From Eggerthellaceae bacterium (lineage in GTDB: Bacteria; Actinomycetota; Coriobacteriia; Coriobacteriales; Eggerthellaceae): DNA of 14,442 nt. Made by a program: the position numbers and the translations under genes. Numbering within the stretch: the stretch's first letter is position 1; each line of letters begins with the position of its first letter. Below are positions 1 to 7,291 of this stretch, in pieces. The DNA is taken from the NCBI GenBank assembly GCA_017533165.1, contig JAFXIM010000063.1, positions 1 to 14,442 on the forward strand. Reading direction: 5' to 3'. The notes below the pieces were generated by a model, which was not told the origin of the DNA, did not search any database, and was given only the letters and a program-made list of their open reading frames with translations.

Positions 1-434
1 CCAAGGTCCGACCAGCGCAGCCCGCATATCTCGCCGCGGCGCATGCCGGTCGTGAGCGCGAGTTCGATTGCGAGGCCGAGCGGGGCGGGTTCAGATTCGC
101 GCGCGAGCCTCATCATACGAGTGCGCTCCTCGCGGGACAGGGCATTTACTTGCTTTCGCTGGATTTTGGGCGGTTTGCAGAAGTCACAGGGGTTCTTCGT
201 TACGAGGTCGATAGCCATCGCGTATTTCATGATCTGTTTGAGGAAGACGAACGGCCTGTGAACCGACCGCGGAGCGTAGCCCCTCTCGGTCATGGACGCC
301 ATCCATGCGTTCACGTCGGGTATCCTGAGGTCGCCCACCCGGATGTTTCCGAGCTCTCGTTTGATTGTCTTCACAACCTGAACACAGGGATGCAAGTGAA
401 AACGGTGCCGTCCCCGCGATTGGGTGGCGCTCAC
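1..434 (-). pseudogene. Tyrosine recombinase (phage/ICE integrase), apparently 5'-truncated and cut by the window edge
   Basis: Read on the minus strand, an open frame from the TAG at 467-465 to the window edge encodes the core-binding domain and the start of the catalytic domain of a tyrosine integrase. Recognisable pieces are KRELGNIRVGDLRIPDVNAW, then a helical SAM-like region ending in LVTKNP, then ALTTGMRRGEICGLRWSDL, where the first Arg after GM is the expected catalytic Arg I. The later His-x-x-Arg and Tyr nucleophile would lie left of base 1. The usual N-terminal arm-binding domain of about 60 residues is absent, because the frame closes at 467 and the neighbouring gene ends at 489. 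The only plausible in-frame start is GTG 434-432, with no properly spaced ribosome site. I infer a remnant of a mobile element. Family assignment is firm; the truncation is less so. Confidence 0.65.
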
Positions 435-488
435 CTTCTCCAGCTGATGATCTTCTTGTGTCTGCTATTTGGCTTGTGCGTGACGTTT

Positions 489-1247
489 CTACAGCAACAG
501 GCTCGCCAACCAGATGATGGCCAGGTGTGCTGGGTAGTAGCAGTAGAAGAACCACTTCATCGGTCGCCCGCGCCTTCCGTCGTATAGGTAGAGCAAGGCG
601 GCGGCCAGGCCAAAGCCCAAAACCGAATAGCCCGTGATGCCGAGCAGCGTGACGTAAAGTCCTGCCTGAAGGATCTCGTTTTCGGCGCTTGCGTAGGGAA
701 TGAACGGCGCGCTTGTCTCGGGATTGAAGTCAAGCAGGGCGGCAAAGGACTCCAGACTGTGATATCCCGCCGTTTGCAGTGCGACGAGGCTTTCTGCAAC
801 CGGGTACACGCTTGACGCGAGGGCAACCGACATGACGAGCGCGATCCCGGCACGCTTCTCTCGCAGGAGGTAGAACATCAGCGTCATCACCAAGCCAAGC
901 CCGCCCCAGTCAAAGGAAGCCGTCGCGAAGTACGCCAGGAGCGCGCCCAGCCAAAACAGCGATCGCTGCTTCACGCTATCGTATGCCCACAGGAGGCCGA
1001 GGCTTACGAGCAGGGTCCACAGCACATTGGGTACCGCACCCCAAAGCAGTGAATACGGCACCTGTGCCACCACGGCAAAGGCGCCGAGACGCATGGCGTA
1101 CTTGGGCAGATTGGAGGTATGTCGGTATCCTTCGACCAAGAGAAAGGACATGATGGGGAAGGTAAGCCCGCCAAGTGAATACAGCATGAGCGTAAGCTCG
1201 GCTGGCAGCTCGACTGCAAACACATTGGCGAGGTGGTTGCAGGTCAT
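489..1247 (-). CDS. TraX-family integral membrane protein; N-terminus probably frameshifted
   Basis: A 252-residue, very hydrophobic protein with about seven or eight membrane segments. It matches the TraX family, named for the F-plasmid pilin N-acetylase but common as chromosomal membrane proteins of unknown substrate. Family-like signatures are the opening MTCNHLANVF, LGGLTFPIMSFLLVEGYRHT, and the C-terminal MKWFFYCYYPAHLAIIWL. The ATG at 1247 falls inside the first conserved helix: the same frame continues upstream as FGISSFALKLAAILG, with no ATG, GTG or TTG before the stop at 1349-1347. A good N-terminus starting at ATG 1353-1351 lies in another frame, so a single-base indel near 1293-1300 (or a sequencing error) is likely. 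The start given is simply the first in-frame ATG. It is divergent from the CPBP gene and lies just upstream of the integrase remnant on the same strand. Confidence 0.7.
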   Translation of the reverse strand: MTCNHLANVFAVELPAELTLMLYSLGGLTFPIMSFLLVEGYRHTSNLPKYAMRLGAFAVVAQVPYSLLWGAVPNVLWTLLVSLGLLWAYDSVKQRSLFWLGALLAYFATASFDWGGLGLVMTLMFYLLREKRAGIALVMSVALASSVYPVAESLVALQTAGYHSLESFAALLDFNPETSAPFIPYASAENEILQAGLYVTLLGITGYSVLGFGLAAALLYLYDGRRGRPMKWFFYCYYPAHLAIIWLASLLL

Positions 1248-1365
1248 GCCAAGTATTGCCGCCAGCTTGAGGGCGAAAGAGGATATGCCGAATTGCCTGT
1301 CCGTCGTAGACTCCGTGTTCCGAGGTTTGGATCTTGTCTGTGCGGTCTATCATACCCAAGTCTTG

Positions 1366-1373
1366 TTTATACT
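1366..1373. promoter_or_regulatory. Overlapping -10-like elements in the TraX/CPBP divergent gap
   Basis: The gap between the divergent starts is only 64 bases. It contains TATACT (1368-1373) reading right and TATAAA (1371-1366) reading left, which overlap. Neither has a convincing -35 element at 17-18 bases. If used, the leftward element would start RNA only a few bases before ATG 1353. Confidence 0.3.
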
Positions 1374-1417
1374 GACGAGGCGGACGGAATTGATTGCGCT
1401 CTCGAGGCGGTGACGAC

Positions 1418-1978
1418 ATGTTTGAACTGGCGATGGGGGAAAGCCTGGCGCAGCTGATCGTGCAGCTTTCGCTTTCGTGCCTTGTGACTGCCGTTATCGA
1501 GGAGACCGCCTTTCGCGGTCTGCTGACCACCTTTTTCGCCCGCGCGTTTCATGGCTCGCAGGCCCTGATATGCGCCGCAGCCGCAAGCGCTCTGGTTTTC
1601 GGGCTTTTACACGTGGCCTCCGACGCCATCCGCAACCTGCACGATGGCGCACTTTTGCTGCAAGCCGCTTTGAAGTTTGTCCAAACAGGCCTGTTCGGCT
1701 TTCTCATGGCCTGCCTGTTTTTACAGGCGCGGGCGAAAGGGCATTCCTTGGCTAGGGCGCTTACCTTCCCCATATTGATTCACTGGGCCTTCGACATGGT
1801 GTATTTCGCACCCGTCTATTTGGGTACGGGCGCCTTCCCCGACACCTACCTGACGGGCGCTGGCGCCGATATGCTCCTTTTGCTTATCACGAGTTTGTTG
1901 ATGCTGCCCTTATGCGCGCTCGTTGCGCGGAGGCTTTCGGGCGTCGTGTTACCATGCTCTACGAAAAACGATGCGTGA
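1418..1978 (+). CDS. CPBP-family intramembrane metalloprotease (CAAX/Abi type), short N-terminus
   Basis: A 186-residue membrane protein carrying the CPBP motifs in order: EETAFRG (EExxxR; residues 28-34), FGLLH (61-65), and HWAFD (122-126). These supply the Glu and His residues expected for catalysis. Family members cleave or bind prenylated or bacteriocin-related peptides in the membrane; the substrate here is unknown. Start: an upstream TTG at 1394 is open, but ATG 1418 is preceded by GAGGCGG and is preferred. The catalytic EExxxR comes only 27 residues in, whereas most relatives carry two or more extra helices (about 80-120 residues) first. The gene may therefore be 5'-truncated or a minimal form. 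A final hydrophobic segment spans about 151-171. Confidence 0.75.
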   Translation: MFELAMGESLAQLIVQLSLSCLVTAVIEETAFRGLLTTFFARAFHGSQALICAAAASALVFGLLHVASDAIRNLHDGALLLQAALKFVQTGLFGFLMACLFLQARAKGHSLARALTFPILIHWAFDMVYFAPVYLGTGAFPDTYLTGAGADMLLLLITSLLMLPLCALVARRLSGVVLPCSTKNDA

Positions 1979-2020
1979 GCGTCCACGCCGCACTGCTGAA
2001 AAGAGAAAGGCGTACAAGGC

Positions 2021-2587
2021 ATGAACCGGCTTGAAGCCCTGCATATCTTGGGTCTTGGCGATGACGCCACGCCCGAGGAGATAAAGACCGCTTACAAGGA
2101 GACGGTGCAGATCCTGCATCCCGATAAGTTTGCGAACAACAAAAAGCTTCAGGACCGAGCGACCGAGCAGTTCAAAAACCTGCAGGCGGCTTATGGGTAT
2201 CTGATGTCGGGCAAGGGTGCGAAGGCCAGGCATACGGCAGCGTCTGCCTCGGCATCGAGTGGTTTGGACGCCGAAGCTGAGATTCGCGCGCGCCTTGCCG
2301 GTATCGCCGCCGCTCGAGCGCAGCTGGTTGCCCAGCGGGACGCCGCAAGCGACGAGCGCCGCAACGGCCTGGTGATGGCTGGCATAGGCGCGGTGGCCGC
2401 CTTGCTTACCTTCCGCAGGCCTTTCGGTGTTTTTGGCCTCATTGCCGCAGCGGGCACGGCTGCGGTGGTGTGGGGTATCGTGCAGGTGATCAGCGCGGGA
2501 AGGACCGTCGACACGATCAACGAGCACCTGCGCAAGTTGAGCGCCGAAAAGAAGAAGCTGACCGCCGAACTTGAAGATATGGAGTAG
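2021..2587 (+). CDS. J-domain (DnaJ-like) protein with two C-terminal membrane segments
   Basis: 188 residues. Residues 4-63 form a J domain with the diagnostic HPD at 33-35 and the helix II pattern PEEIKTAYKETVQILHPDK, which would stimulate a DnaK/Hsp70 ATPase. The Gly/Phe linker, zinc-finger and substrate-binding domains of true DnaJ are absent. An Ala/Ser-rich linker (70-82) leads to a charged helical stretch (82-113), then hydrophobic segments at about 115-131 and 135-158, and a charged helical tail (162-186) rich in Lys/Glu. I infer a membrane-tethered co-chaperone that recruits Hsp70 to the inner face of the membrane. ATG 2021 is preceded by AGAGAAAGG and starts the J domain directly. 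Its client is unknown. Confidence 0.8.
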   Translation: MNRLEALHILGLGDDATPEEIKTAYKETVQILHPDKFANNKKLQDRATEQFKNLQAAYGYLMSGKGAKARHTAASASASSGLDAEAEIRARLAGIAAARAQLVAQRDAASDERRNGLVMAGIGAVAALLTFRRPFGVFGLIAAAGTAAVVWGIVQVISAGRTVDTINEHLRKLSAEKKKLTAELEDME

Positions 2588-2613
2588 AGCGCGATTTAAT
2601 GCCTTGTCAGGTG

Positions 2614-2619
2614 TAAAAT
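2614..2619 (+). promoter_or_regulatory. Possible -10 element for typA
   Basis: TAAAAT lies about 140 bases before the typA start, with no good -35 at the right distance. The 170-base gap between the J-domain gene and typA contains no other gene that I can support. Confidence 0.25.
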
Positions 2620-2758
2620 ACGCTGCTTTTGAAATTCGGCCATCCGCATCGTGGCGCAGACTGGGGAGTCTGTCGTTGGCTTGCGGGCCGCAGGAAATAT
2701 CGGCCGCGCGGGGGCGCAGGCTGTAAACAATAGAGAAGATGAAAGAAGAGTTACCAGC

Positions 2759-4570
2759 ATGAAGCAGGAAAACATTCGTAACGTTGCAATCATCGCGCAC
2801 GTCGACCACGGTAAGACCACGCTGGTTGACCGACTGCTCTGGGCGTCTCACGTGTTCCGTGAGAACCAGCAGGTTGCCGAGCGCGTGCTTGACAGCAACG
2901 ATCAGGAGCGAGAGCGCGGCATCACCATTTTGTCGAAGAACATCTCCATCACTTATAAGGGAGTGAAGATCAACGTCATCGACACCCCCGGCCACGCCGA
3001 TTTCGGCGGCGAGGTGGAGCGCGTTCTCAACATGGCTGACGGCGCTCTGTTGATCGTCGACGCATATGAGGGCCCCAAGCCCCAGACCCGCTTCGTTTTG
3101 TCCCATGCCCTTGAGCGCGGTTTGCGCATTGTGGTGGTGGTCAACAAGATCGACCGCCCCAATGCTGATCCCGAGGCTGCGGTGGACAAGGTTTTCGATC
3201 TTATGGTCGAGCTGGGCGCCAACGACGAGCAGCTCGATTTCCCCGTGGTTTACGCCAGCGCCGTGAACGGTTATGCGCGCCTCGAGCCAGAGGACGGCAA
3301 CATGGACATGGTTCCGCTGCTTGATACTATTCTGTCCGAAGTGCCCGCCCCCGAGGCAGACGTCGATGGCCCGGTTGCCCTGCAGGTGTGCACCGTTGAT
3401 CACAGCAGCTACGAAGGCCGCATCGGCGTGGGCCGTCTGCATAGCGGCACCCTGCACGAAAAGGAGCGCGTGCTGGTGATCAAGTCCGATGGCACCGAAT
3501 ACACCGCGCAGACGCGCAAGGTCTACACCTTCGAAAACCTGGGCAAGATCGAGGTTTCCGAGGTGCATGCAGGTGACATCGTTGCGGTTATCGGCATCGA
3601 GGACGCTGATATCGGAGACATCATCACCAACCCGGAAAACCCGGTTCATATGAAGCCACTCGCCGTTGAGGAGCCCACTATGGCGGTCGTGTTCGAGGCA
3701 TCTACCAGCCCGCTGGTTGGCCGCGAGGGCGACATTGTGGGAGGCCGTCAGCTCAAGGAGCGCCTCATGCGCGAAAAGGAGAGCAACATCTCCATGCGCA
3801 TCAACGAGCTTGAGGATAAATCGGGCATCGAGGTTGCGGGGCGCGGCGTTTTGCACCTGTCGGTTCTCATGGAGACCATGCGTCGCGAGGGCTTTGAATT
3901 CCAGGTTGGTCGCCCGCAGGTGGTCTACAAGAATGATGAGGCGGGCAACAAGCTTGAGCCCATCGAGGAGGCTACGGTTGACGTGCCCAACGAGTACGCA
4001 GGCAAAGCCATCGAGGTCATGGGGACGGCAGGCGGCATCATGGAGGAAATGGCCTCCGATGAGGCCATAACCCATCTCACCTTCCGCATTCCTTCCCGCG
4101 GTACCATGGGCTTGAAGACCCGCATCCTGAACGCCACTCACGGCGAGGCGGTGCTGTTCCACCACTTCAAGGAATACGGTCCTTATTCTGGCGAGATGGC
4201 CGGCCGCAAGAACGGCGGCATGATCGCCATGTCGACGGGTAAGGCCGTGGCTTATGCGCTTGACACCCTGCAGGAGCGCGGGCGCCTGTTCGTGAGCCCG
4301 GGTGACGATTGCTACGAGGGCATGATCGTGGGCGAGTCTGCCAAGGAAGGCGACATGGTGGTCAACGTCGAGAAGACGAAGAACCTGGGCAACCAGCGTT
4401 CGAGCTCTGCCGACAAGGCCATCCAGCTTACTCCGCCGATCACCTTCACGCTTGAGGAAGCGCTCGAGTACATCCAGGATGACGAGTTGGTCGAGATCAC
4501 GCCCAAGAGCATCCGCCTCCGCAAGCGCCTGCTTTCCGCGGTTGATCGCAAGAAGGCCGCGAAAAACTAG
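2759..4570 (+). CDS. typA: Ribosome-associated GTPase TypA/BipA
   Basis: A 603-residue translational GTPase of the EF-G-like superfamily that binds the ribosome and aids 50S assembly and stress or cold adaptation. All G motifs are visible: AHVDHGKTT (13-21), switch I RGITI (53-57), DTPGHADF (75-82), NKID (129-132) and SA (167-168). The TypA C-terminal region is also clear, with [20 protein letters not shown] and the [20 protein letters not shown] stretch, and the length matches the usual 600-615. The open frame runs back to 2651, but ATG 2759 starts the conserved MKQENIRN and follows a purine-rich GAAAGAAGAG. Transcription ends at the hairpin at 4628-4661. Codon use is regular and it appears intact. 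Confidence 0.97.
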   Translation: MKQENIRNVAIIAHVDHGKTTLVDRLLWASHVFRENQQVAERVLDSNDQERERGITILSKNISITYKGVKINVIDTPGHADFGGEVERVLNMADGALLIVDAYEGPKPQTRFVLSHALERGLRIVVVVNKIDRPNADPEAAVDKVFDLMVELGANDEQLDFPVVYASAVNGYARLEPEDGNMDMVPLLDTILSEVPAPEADVDGPVALQVCTVDHSSYEGRIGVGRLHSGTLHEKERVLVIKSDGTEYTAQTRKVYTFENLGKIEVSEVHAGDIVAVIGIEDADIGDIITNPENPVHMKPLAVEEPTMAVVFEASTSPLVGREGDIVGGRQLKERLMREKESNISMRINELEDKSGIEVAGRGVLHLSVLMETMRREGFEFQVGRPQVVYKNDEAGNKLEPIEEATVDVPNEYAGKAIEVMGTAGGIMEEMASDEAITHLTFRIPSRGTMGLKTRILNATHGEAVLFHHFKEYGPYSGEMAGRKNGGMIAMSTGKAVAYALDTLQERGRLFVSPGDDCYEGMIVGESAKEGDMVVNVEKTKNLGNQRSSSADKAIQLTPPITFTLEEALEYIQDDELVEITPKSIRLRKRLLSAVDRKKAAKN

Positions 4571-4598
4571 CGAGAGACTGGCGAGAGACTGGCGAGAA
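4570..4598 (+). repeat. Short tandem repeat after the typA stop
   Basis: The 11-base unit GCGAGAGACTG occurs twice in tandem (4570-4580 and 4581-4591), followed by a partial third copy GCGAGA. The first base is the last base of the typA stop codon. Probably replication slippage. Confidence 0.6.
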
Positions 4599-4627
4599 GC
4601 CAACGTAAAACTAAGCTGTTTGAACCG

Positions 4628-4661
4628 ATCGGGCCGACTGGATGTAGCCGGCCCGATTTTT
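4628..4661 (+). terminator. Rho-independent terminator of typA
   Basis: A perfect 9-bp stem, ATCGGGCCG (4628-4636) pairing with CGGCCCGAT (4649-4657), with a 12-base loop and a T run at 4657-4661. Confidence 0.9.
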
Positions 4662-4759
4662 GTATGCACCTTGATTTGGCGGGCTGTTTCGGGGTCTCCT
4701 CAAGTTGGTCTGAATTGGTGAACCAAACGTGGTCATATTGTGCAACGCCATTTTGGCTC

Positions 4760-4789
4760 TTGACGCTGTGGGAAAATACTTGCGCATTA
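4760..4789 (+). promoter_or_regulatory. Candidate promoter of the isomerase lipoprotein gene
   Basis: A good -35 TTGACG (4760-4765) is followed at 17-18 bases by a weak -10 (GCATTA, 4784-4789). It lies in the 196-base gap after the typA terminator, so the downstream gene needs its own promoter. A dyad, TTGGT-GA-ACCAA (4715-4726), lies 33 bases upstream of the -35. Confidence 0.35.
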
Positions 4790-4857
4790 AGTTCGTGGAC
4801 TCTGTCTAAACGCAGCAGTAACGAGACACGACGAGACCATGTAGTAAGAAGGTGTGT

Positions 4858-6045
4858 ATGAACAAGCTCTCTATCGCGAAGACCGCATGCGTCGCAGGAT
4901 TGACTTTTGCCTGCGTAATGGGTCTCGCCGCCTGTTCTTCTGACGGCGTGAAGCTTACCGGTGGCACTGCGGCTACCGTTAACGGCGAAAAGATTGCAGA
5001 AGACGAGGTCACGGTAACCGTTGAGTCGGTGCGCTCTCAGCTCGGCGTGACCGACGAGGCCTCTTGGGCTCAGTGGATGATCGACAACGACTACACGTCT
5101 GAGAAGGTTCGCGAAGAGGTTCTTGACGGTCTGATTGAGCAGGAGGTTCTGCGCCAGGGCGCCAAGGAGCTCGGCGTGACCGTTGAGCAGTCTGAGGTAG
5201 ATGAATACGTCAACTCAATCAAGTCGAGCTTTGAAAGCGAAGAGGCTTGGAACGAGGCCCTTGCCCAGGCTGGCATGACCGAGGACGAGTATCGCGAAGC
5301 CATCGAACTTGCGCTTTTGTCGCAGGGCGTTGAGGAAAGCTTTGCAACTACCGAGGAACCTGCGGCTGAGGATATGCTGAGCTATGCTCAGATGTACGCC
5401 ACCTATTATGACGGCGCTAAGCGCTCCTCCCATATCCTGTTTGCCTCCACCGACGAGGCTACTGCGCGTGACGTTCTCGGCAAGATCAACTCGGGCGAGC
5501 TCGCCTTCGAGGACGCAGCCGCTCAGTACTCGCTGGACAGCTCTTCAGCAAATGGCGGTGATGTGGGCTGGGATGCCCTGACCACTTTCGTGACTGAGTA
5601 CCAGAGCGCGCTCGACGGCCTGTCTGTTGGCCAAGTAAGCGATTTGGTGGTAAGCACGTACGGCATTCACATCATCAAGTGCACCGAGGAGTTCAAGGCT
5701 CCGGCTGAAGTGACGAGCGTCGACCAGCTGCCGCAGGCCTTTGTTGACTCCATTCGCACCATGCTTCAGTCGAGCATGGCTTCCGAGGCATATGCCGCCT
5801 GGCTTGACGAGCAGCGCGAGAATGCGGAAATCGTTATCAACGAGATCCCGACCAGCGTACCCTACTACGTAGACTTGACCGCCTACCAGGCTGAGCAGCC
5901 GGGTGTTTCCGAAGAGGACGCAGCTGAGGGCGCTGCTGGAGCAGAGGGCGCGGATGCTGCCACCGAAGCTGGCTCTGGCTCTGCTGATGCTGGTAATGCT
6001 GGTTCCGAGGGAGCAGACGGCGAAGACGTCAAGGTTGCGGCTTAG
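4858..6045 (+). CDS. Parvulin-type peptidyl-prolyl cis-trans isomerase lipoprotein (PrsA/SurA-like foldase)
   Basis: 395 residues. A lipoprotein signal peptide ends in the lipobox LAAC, with the lipidated Cys at 26, so the protein should be anchored on the outer face of the cell membrane. Residues 35-160 form a helical SurA_N-like chaperone domain beginning TAATVNGEKIAEDEV. Residues 188-278 are a parvulin domain with KRSSHILF, NGGDVGW (232-238) and YGIHIIK (268-274). It probably helps secreted proteins fold by catalysing proline isomerisation. The last 50 residues (about 346-395) are a low-complexity Ala/Gly/Glu/Asp tail outside the normal family. Start: GTG 4852 is also open, but ATG 4858 is placed correctly behind AAGAAGG. 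The gene is monocistronic between two terminators. Confidence 0.92.
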   Translation: MNKLSIAKTACVAGLTFACVMGLAACSSDGVKLTGGTAATVNGEKIAEDEVTVTVESVRSQLGVTDEASWAQWMIDNDYTSEKVREEVLDGLIEQEVLRQGAKELGVTVEQSEVDEYVNSIKSSFESEEAWNEALAQAGMTEDEYREAIELALLSQGVEESFATTEEPAAEDMLSYAQMYATYYDGAKRSSHILFASTDEATARDVLGKINSGELAFEDAAAQYSLDSSSANGGDVGWDALTTFVTEYQSALDGLSVGQVSDLVVSTYGIHIIKCTEEFKAPAEVTSVDQLPQAFVDSIRTMLQSSMASEAYAAWLDEQRENAEIVINEIPTSVPYYVDLTAYQAEQPGVSEEDAAEGAAGAEGADAATEAGSGSADAGNAGSEGADGEDVKVAA

Positions 6046-6163
6046 TACCTAGAGGGTTTTGCCGCCGCTACGCGGAGTGAGCGTATACCGCTTTTGTTGC
6101 AAGTGCAAAGGCGTCACATAGTCACATACGCAAGCGCAAAAGCGCCACATAAAACCGAAGCGA

Positions 6164-6193
6164 AAAGAAGCCGCCCGTCGGGGCGGCTTCTTT
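6164..6193. terminator. Bidirectional terminator between convergent genes
   Basis: A perfect 13-bp stem, AAAGAAGCCGCCC (6164-6176) with GGGCGGCTTCTTT (6181-6193), closes a GTCG loop. T-rich 3' sides appear in both directions, which suits the isomerase gene from the left and the repeat-protein gene from the right. Confidence 0.88.
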
Positions 6194-6229
6194 GCATGCC
6201 AAGGCCGTTTTGCCAAACTTTGCGTTTGA

Positions 6230-7240
6230 CTATTGCTTCTCCGGACGGCGAATACGCAGGGTGTCGGTTTTGAGCGCCTTTTCGCAGTTATACACCTTGA
6301 GACCAACGGTGTGGAATCTCACGCGCATGAGGCCCTCGGCGTCACAGGCATCGATGACGCCGCGACCGAACTCCTTGTGCGTAACTTCGGTGCCGGGCAG
6401 TGCGCGCAAGTCGGTGATTTCCTCGAAGGTGAGGAATTCCTCGGGAATGACTTTCTCCTCGTTGCCCACGTCGAAGCCCTTCTTCGGCTTGTCAAAGGAA
6501 CCGCCATCACGCTTGAAGTCGCGACCGTTGCCAAACCCGCCTCGACCTCCGCGGTCGCCACGGTTGTCTCGGTCGCTGCGGAAGCCATCACGCTTGAAGT
6601 CGCGGTCGCCTTCGCGCTTAGGATAGGGTTTCCTGTCCTTGTCGAAGGGCTTGTCACCGCGCTTGCAGCGGAACTCGCCGCGATCGTTGCGGTTGTCACT
6701 ACGTTTGAAGTCTTTTTTGTCAAAGGGCTTGCCATCGCGCCCACCGCGGAAGCCGCGTGCGTCGTCGCGTCCGCCTTCGTGCTTCTGGCCGTCTTTACCC
6801 TCGTAACTGTAATACTTCTTTTCGAAGGGCTTGCCGTCGCGCCCGCCGCGGAAGCCGCGTGCGTCGTCGCGCCCGCCGTCGCGCTTGTCAAAGGGCTTGC
6901 CGTTGCCTTTGTCGAAACGCTTGCCGCCCTTGAAATCGCGCCCGCCATCGCCCTTGTCAAAGGGCTTGCCATCGCGCTTGTCCTCACGGTTTCCGCCGCG
7001 CCCGCCGAAGGGCTTGCCGGACTTTCCGCCAAAGCCACCTCGGCCTTCGCCTCGTCCACCTTCGCGGTCTCCGCGATAGCCGCCGCGCCCGCCGCCGCGC
7101 CCGCCTTCGCGCTTGTCGCCGTGGCCCTTGCCGCCAAAACCGCTGGGCTTCTTGTTGCCGAAGGGCTTGTCGGACTTTCCGTCGTAGCCGCCTCCGCCCT
7201 CGCTGGAGGATGCGGGATTGTTGTCGGTATGCTCGCTCAT
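6230..7240 (-). CDS. Disordered RGG/KPF-repeat protein with a C-terminal Tudor-like small domain; function unknown
   Basis: 336 residues in two parts. Residues 1 to about 260 are low-complexity, rich in Gly, Arg, Lys and Asp, with RGG/RG clusters (47-74, 226-236) and eight or nine spaced KPF/KRF/KPY motifs, typically GKPFDK. The stretch GGRDDARGFRGGRDGKPF occurs twice, at 122-139 and 156-173. Residues about 263-331 look folded: FLTFEEITDLRALPGTEV, then THKEFGRGVI and VRFHTVGLKVYNCEKAL. This resembles the small beta-barrel at the C-terminus of PcrA/UvrD helicases (V-x-H-x-x-F-G-x-G pattern), by eye only. Composition suggests RNA binding and possible condensate formation, like the tails of some bacterial DEAD-box helicases, but no helicase domain is present. 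ATG 7240 follows GAGGG at ideal spacing. The frame, start signal and terminator support this strand over the open antisense frame. Confidence 0.82.
   Translation of the reverse strand: MSEHTDNNPASSSEGGGGYDGKSDKPFGNKKPSGFGGKGHGDKREGGRGGGRGGYRGDREGGRGEGRGGFGGKSGKPFGGRGGNREDKRDGKPFDKGDGGRDFKGGKRFDKGNGKPFDKRDGGRDDARGFRGGRDGKPFEKKYYSYEGKDGQKHEGGRDDARGFRGGRDGKPFDKKDFKRSDNRNDRGEFRCKRGDKPFDKDRKPYPKREGDRDFKRDGFRSDRDNRGDRGGRGGFGNGRDFKRDGGSFDKPKKGFDVGNEEKVIPEEFLTFEEITDLRALPGTEVTHKEFGRGVIDACDAEGLMRVRFHTVGLKVYNCEKALKTDTLRIRRPEKQ
6723..6877 (-). repeat. 53-bp intragenic duplication
   Basis: Bases 6723-6775 and 6825-6877 match at 50 of 53 positions and lie 102 bases (34 codons) apart, inside the repeat-protein gene. 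The three differences are all transitions, and the encoded segment GGRDDARGFRGGRDGKPF is unchanged. Confidence 0.85.
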
Positions 7241-7278
7241 GAATCCCTCATGTCTGTCGATGTGATAACGCTGTGATC

Positions 7279-7284
7279 ATCATA
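7279..7284 (-). promoter_or_regulatory. -10 element of the repeat-protein gene
   Basis: TATGAT on the minus strand (7284-7279) would start RNA about 30 bases before ATG 7240. The -35 region is weak. The element lies between the arms of a perfect dyad, GATCAT (7275-7280) and ATGATC (7286-7291), which could be an operator. Confidence 0.4.
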
Positions 7285-7291
7285 AATGATC

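Noticed and set aside
1949..4669. A 906-codon open frame on the minus strand opposite typA
   Set aside because: It mirrors a well-conserved gene in GC-rich DNA, where the antisense frame is often open by codon bias. It crosses the typA start region and the J-domain gene, and resembles no known protein.
6719..6980. Short repeats considered as a CRISPR array
   Set aside because: The repeats are in frame, encode GKPFDK-type units and vary in spacing; there are no unique spacers or cas genes.
6233..7276. A 347-codon open frame on the plus strand opposite the repeat protein, rich in Ala, Val and Leu
   Set aside because: It is the complement of Gly/Arg/Lys/Asp codons. It runs against the terminator and -10 arrangement and lacks a ribosome site, while the minus-strand gene has all three.
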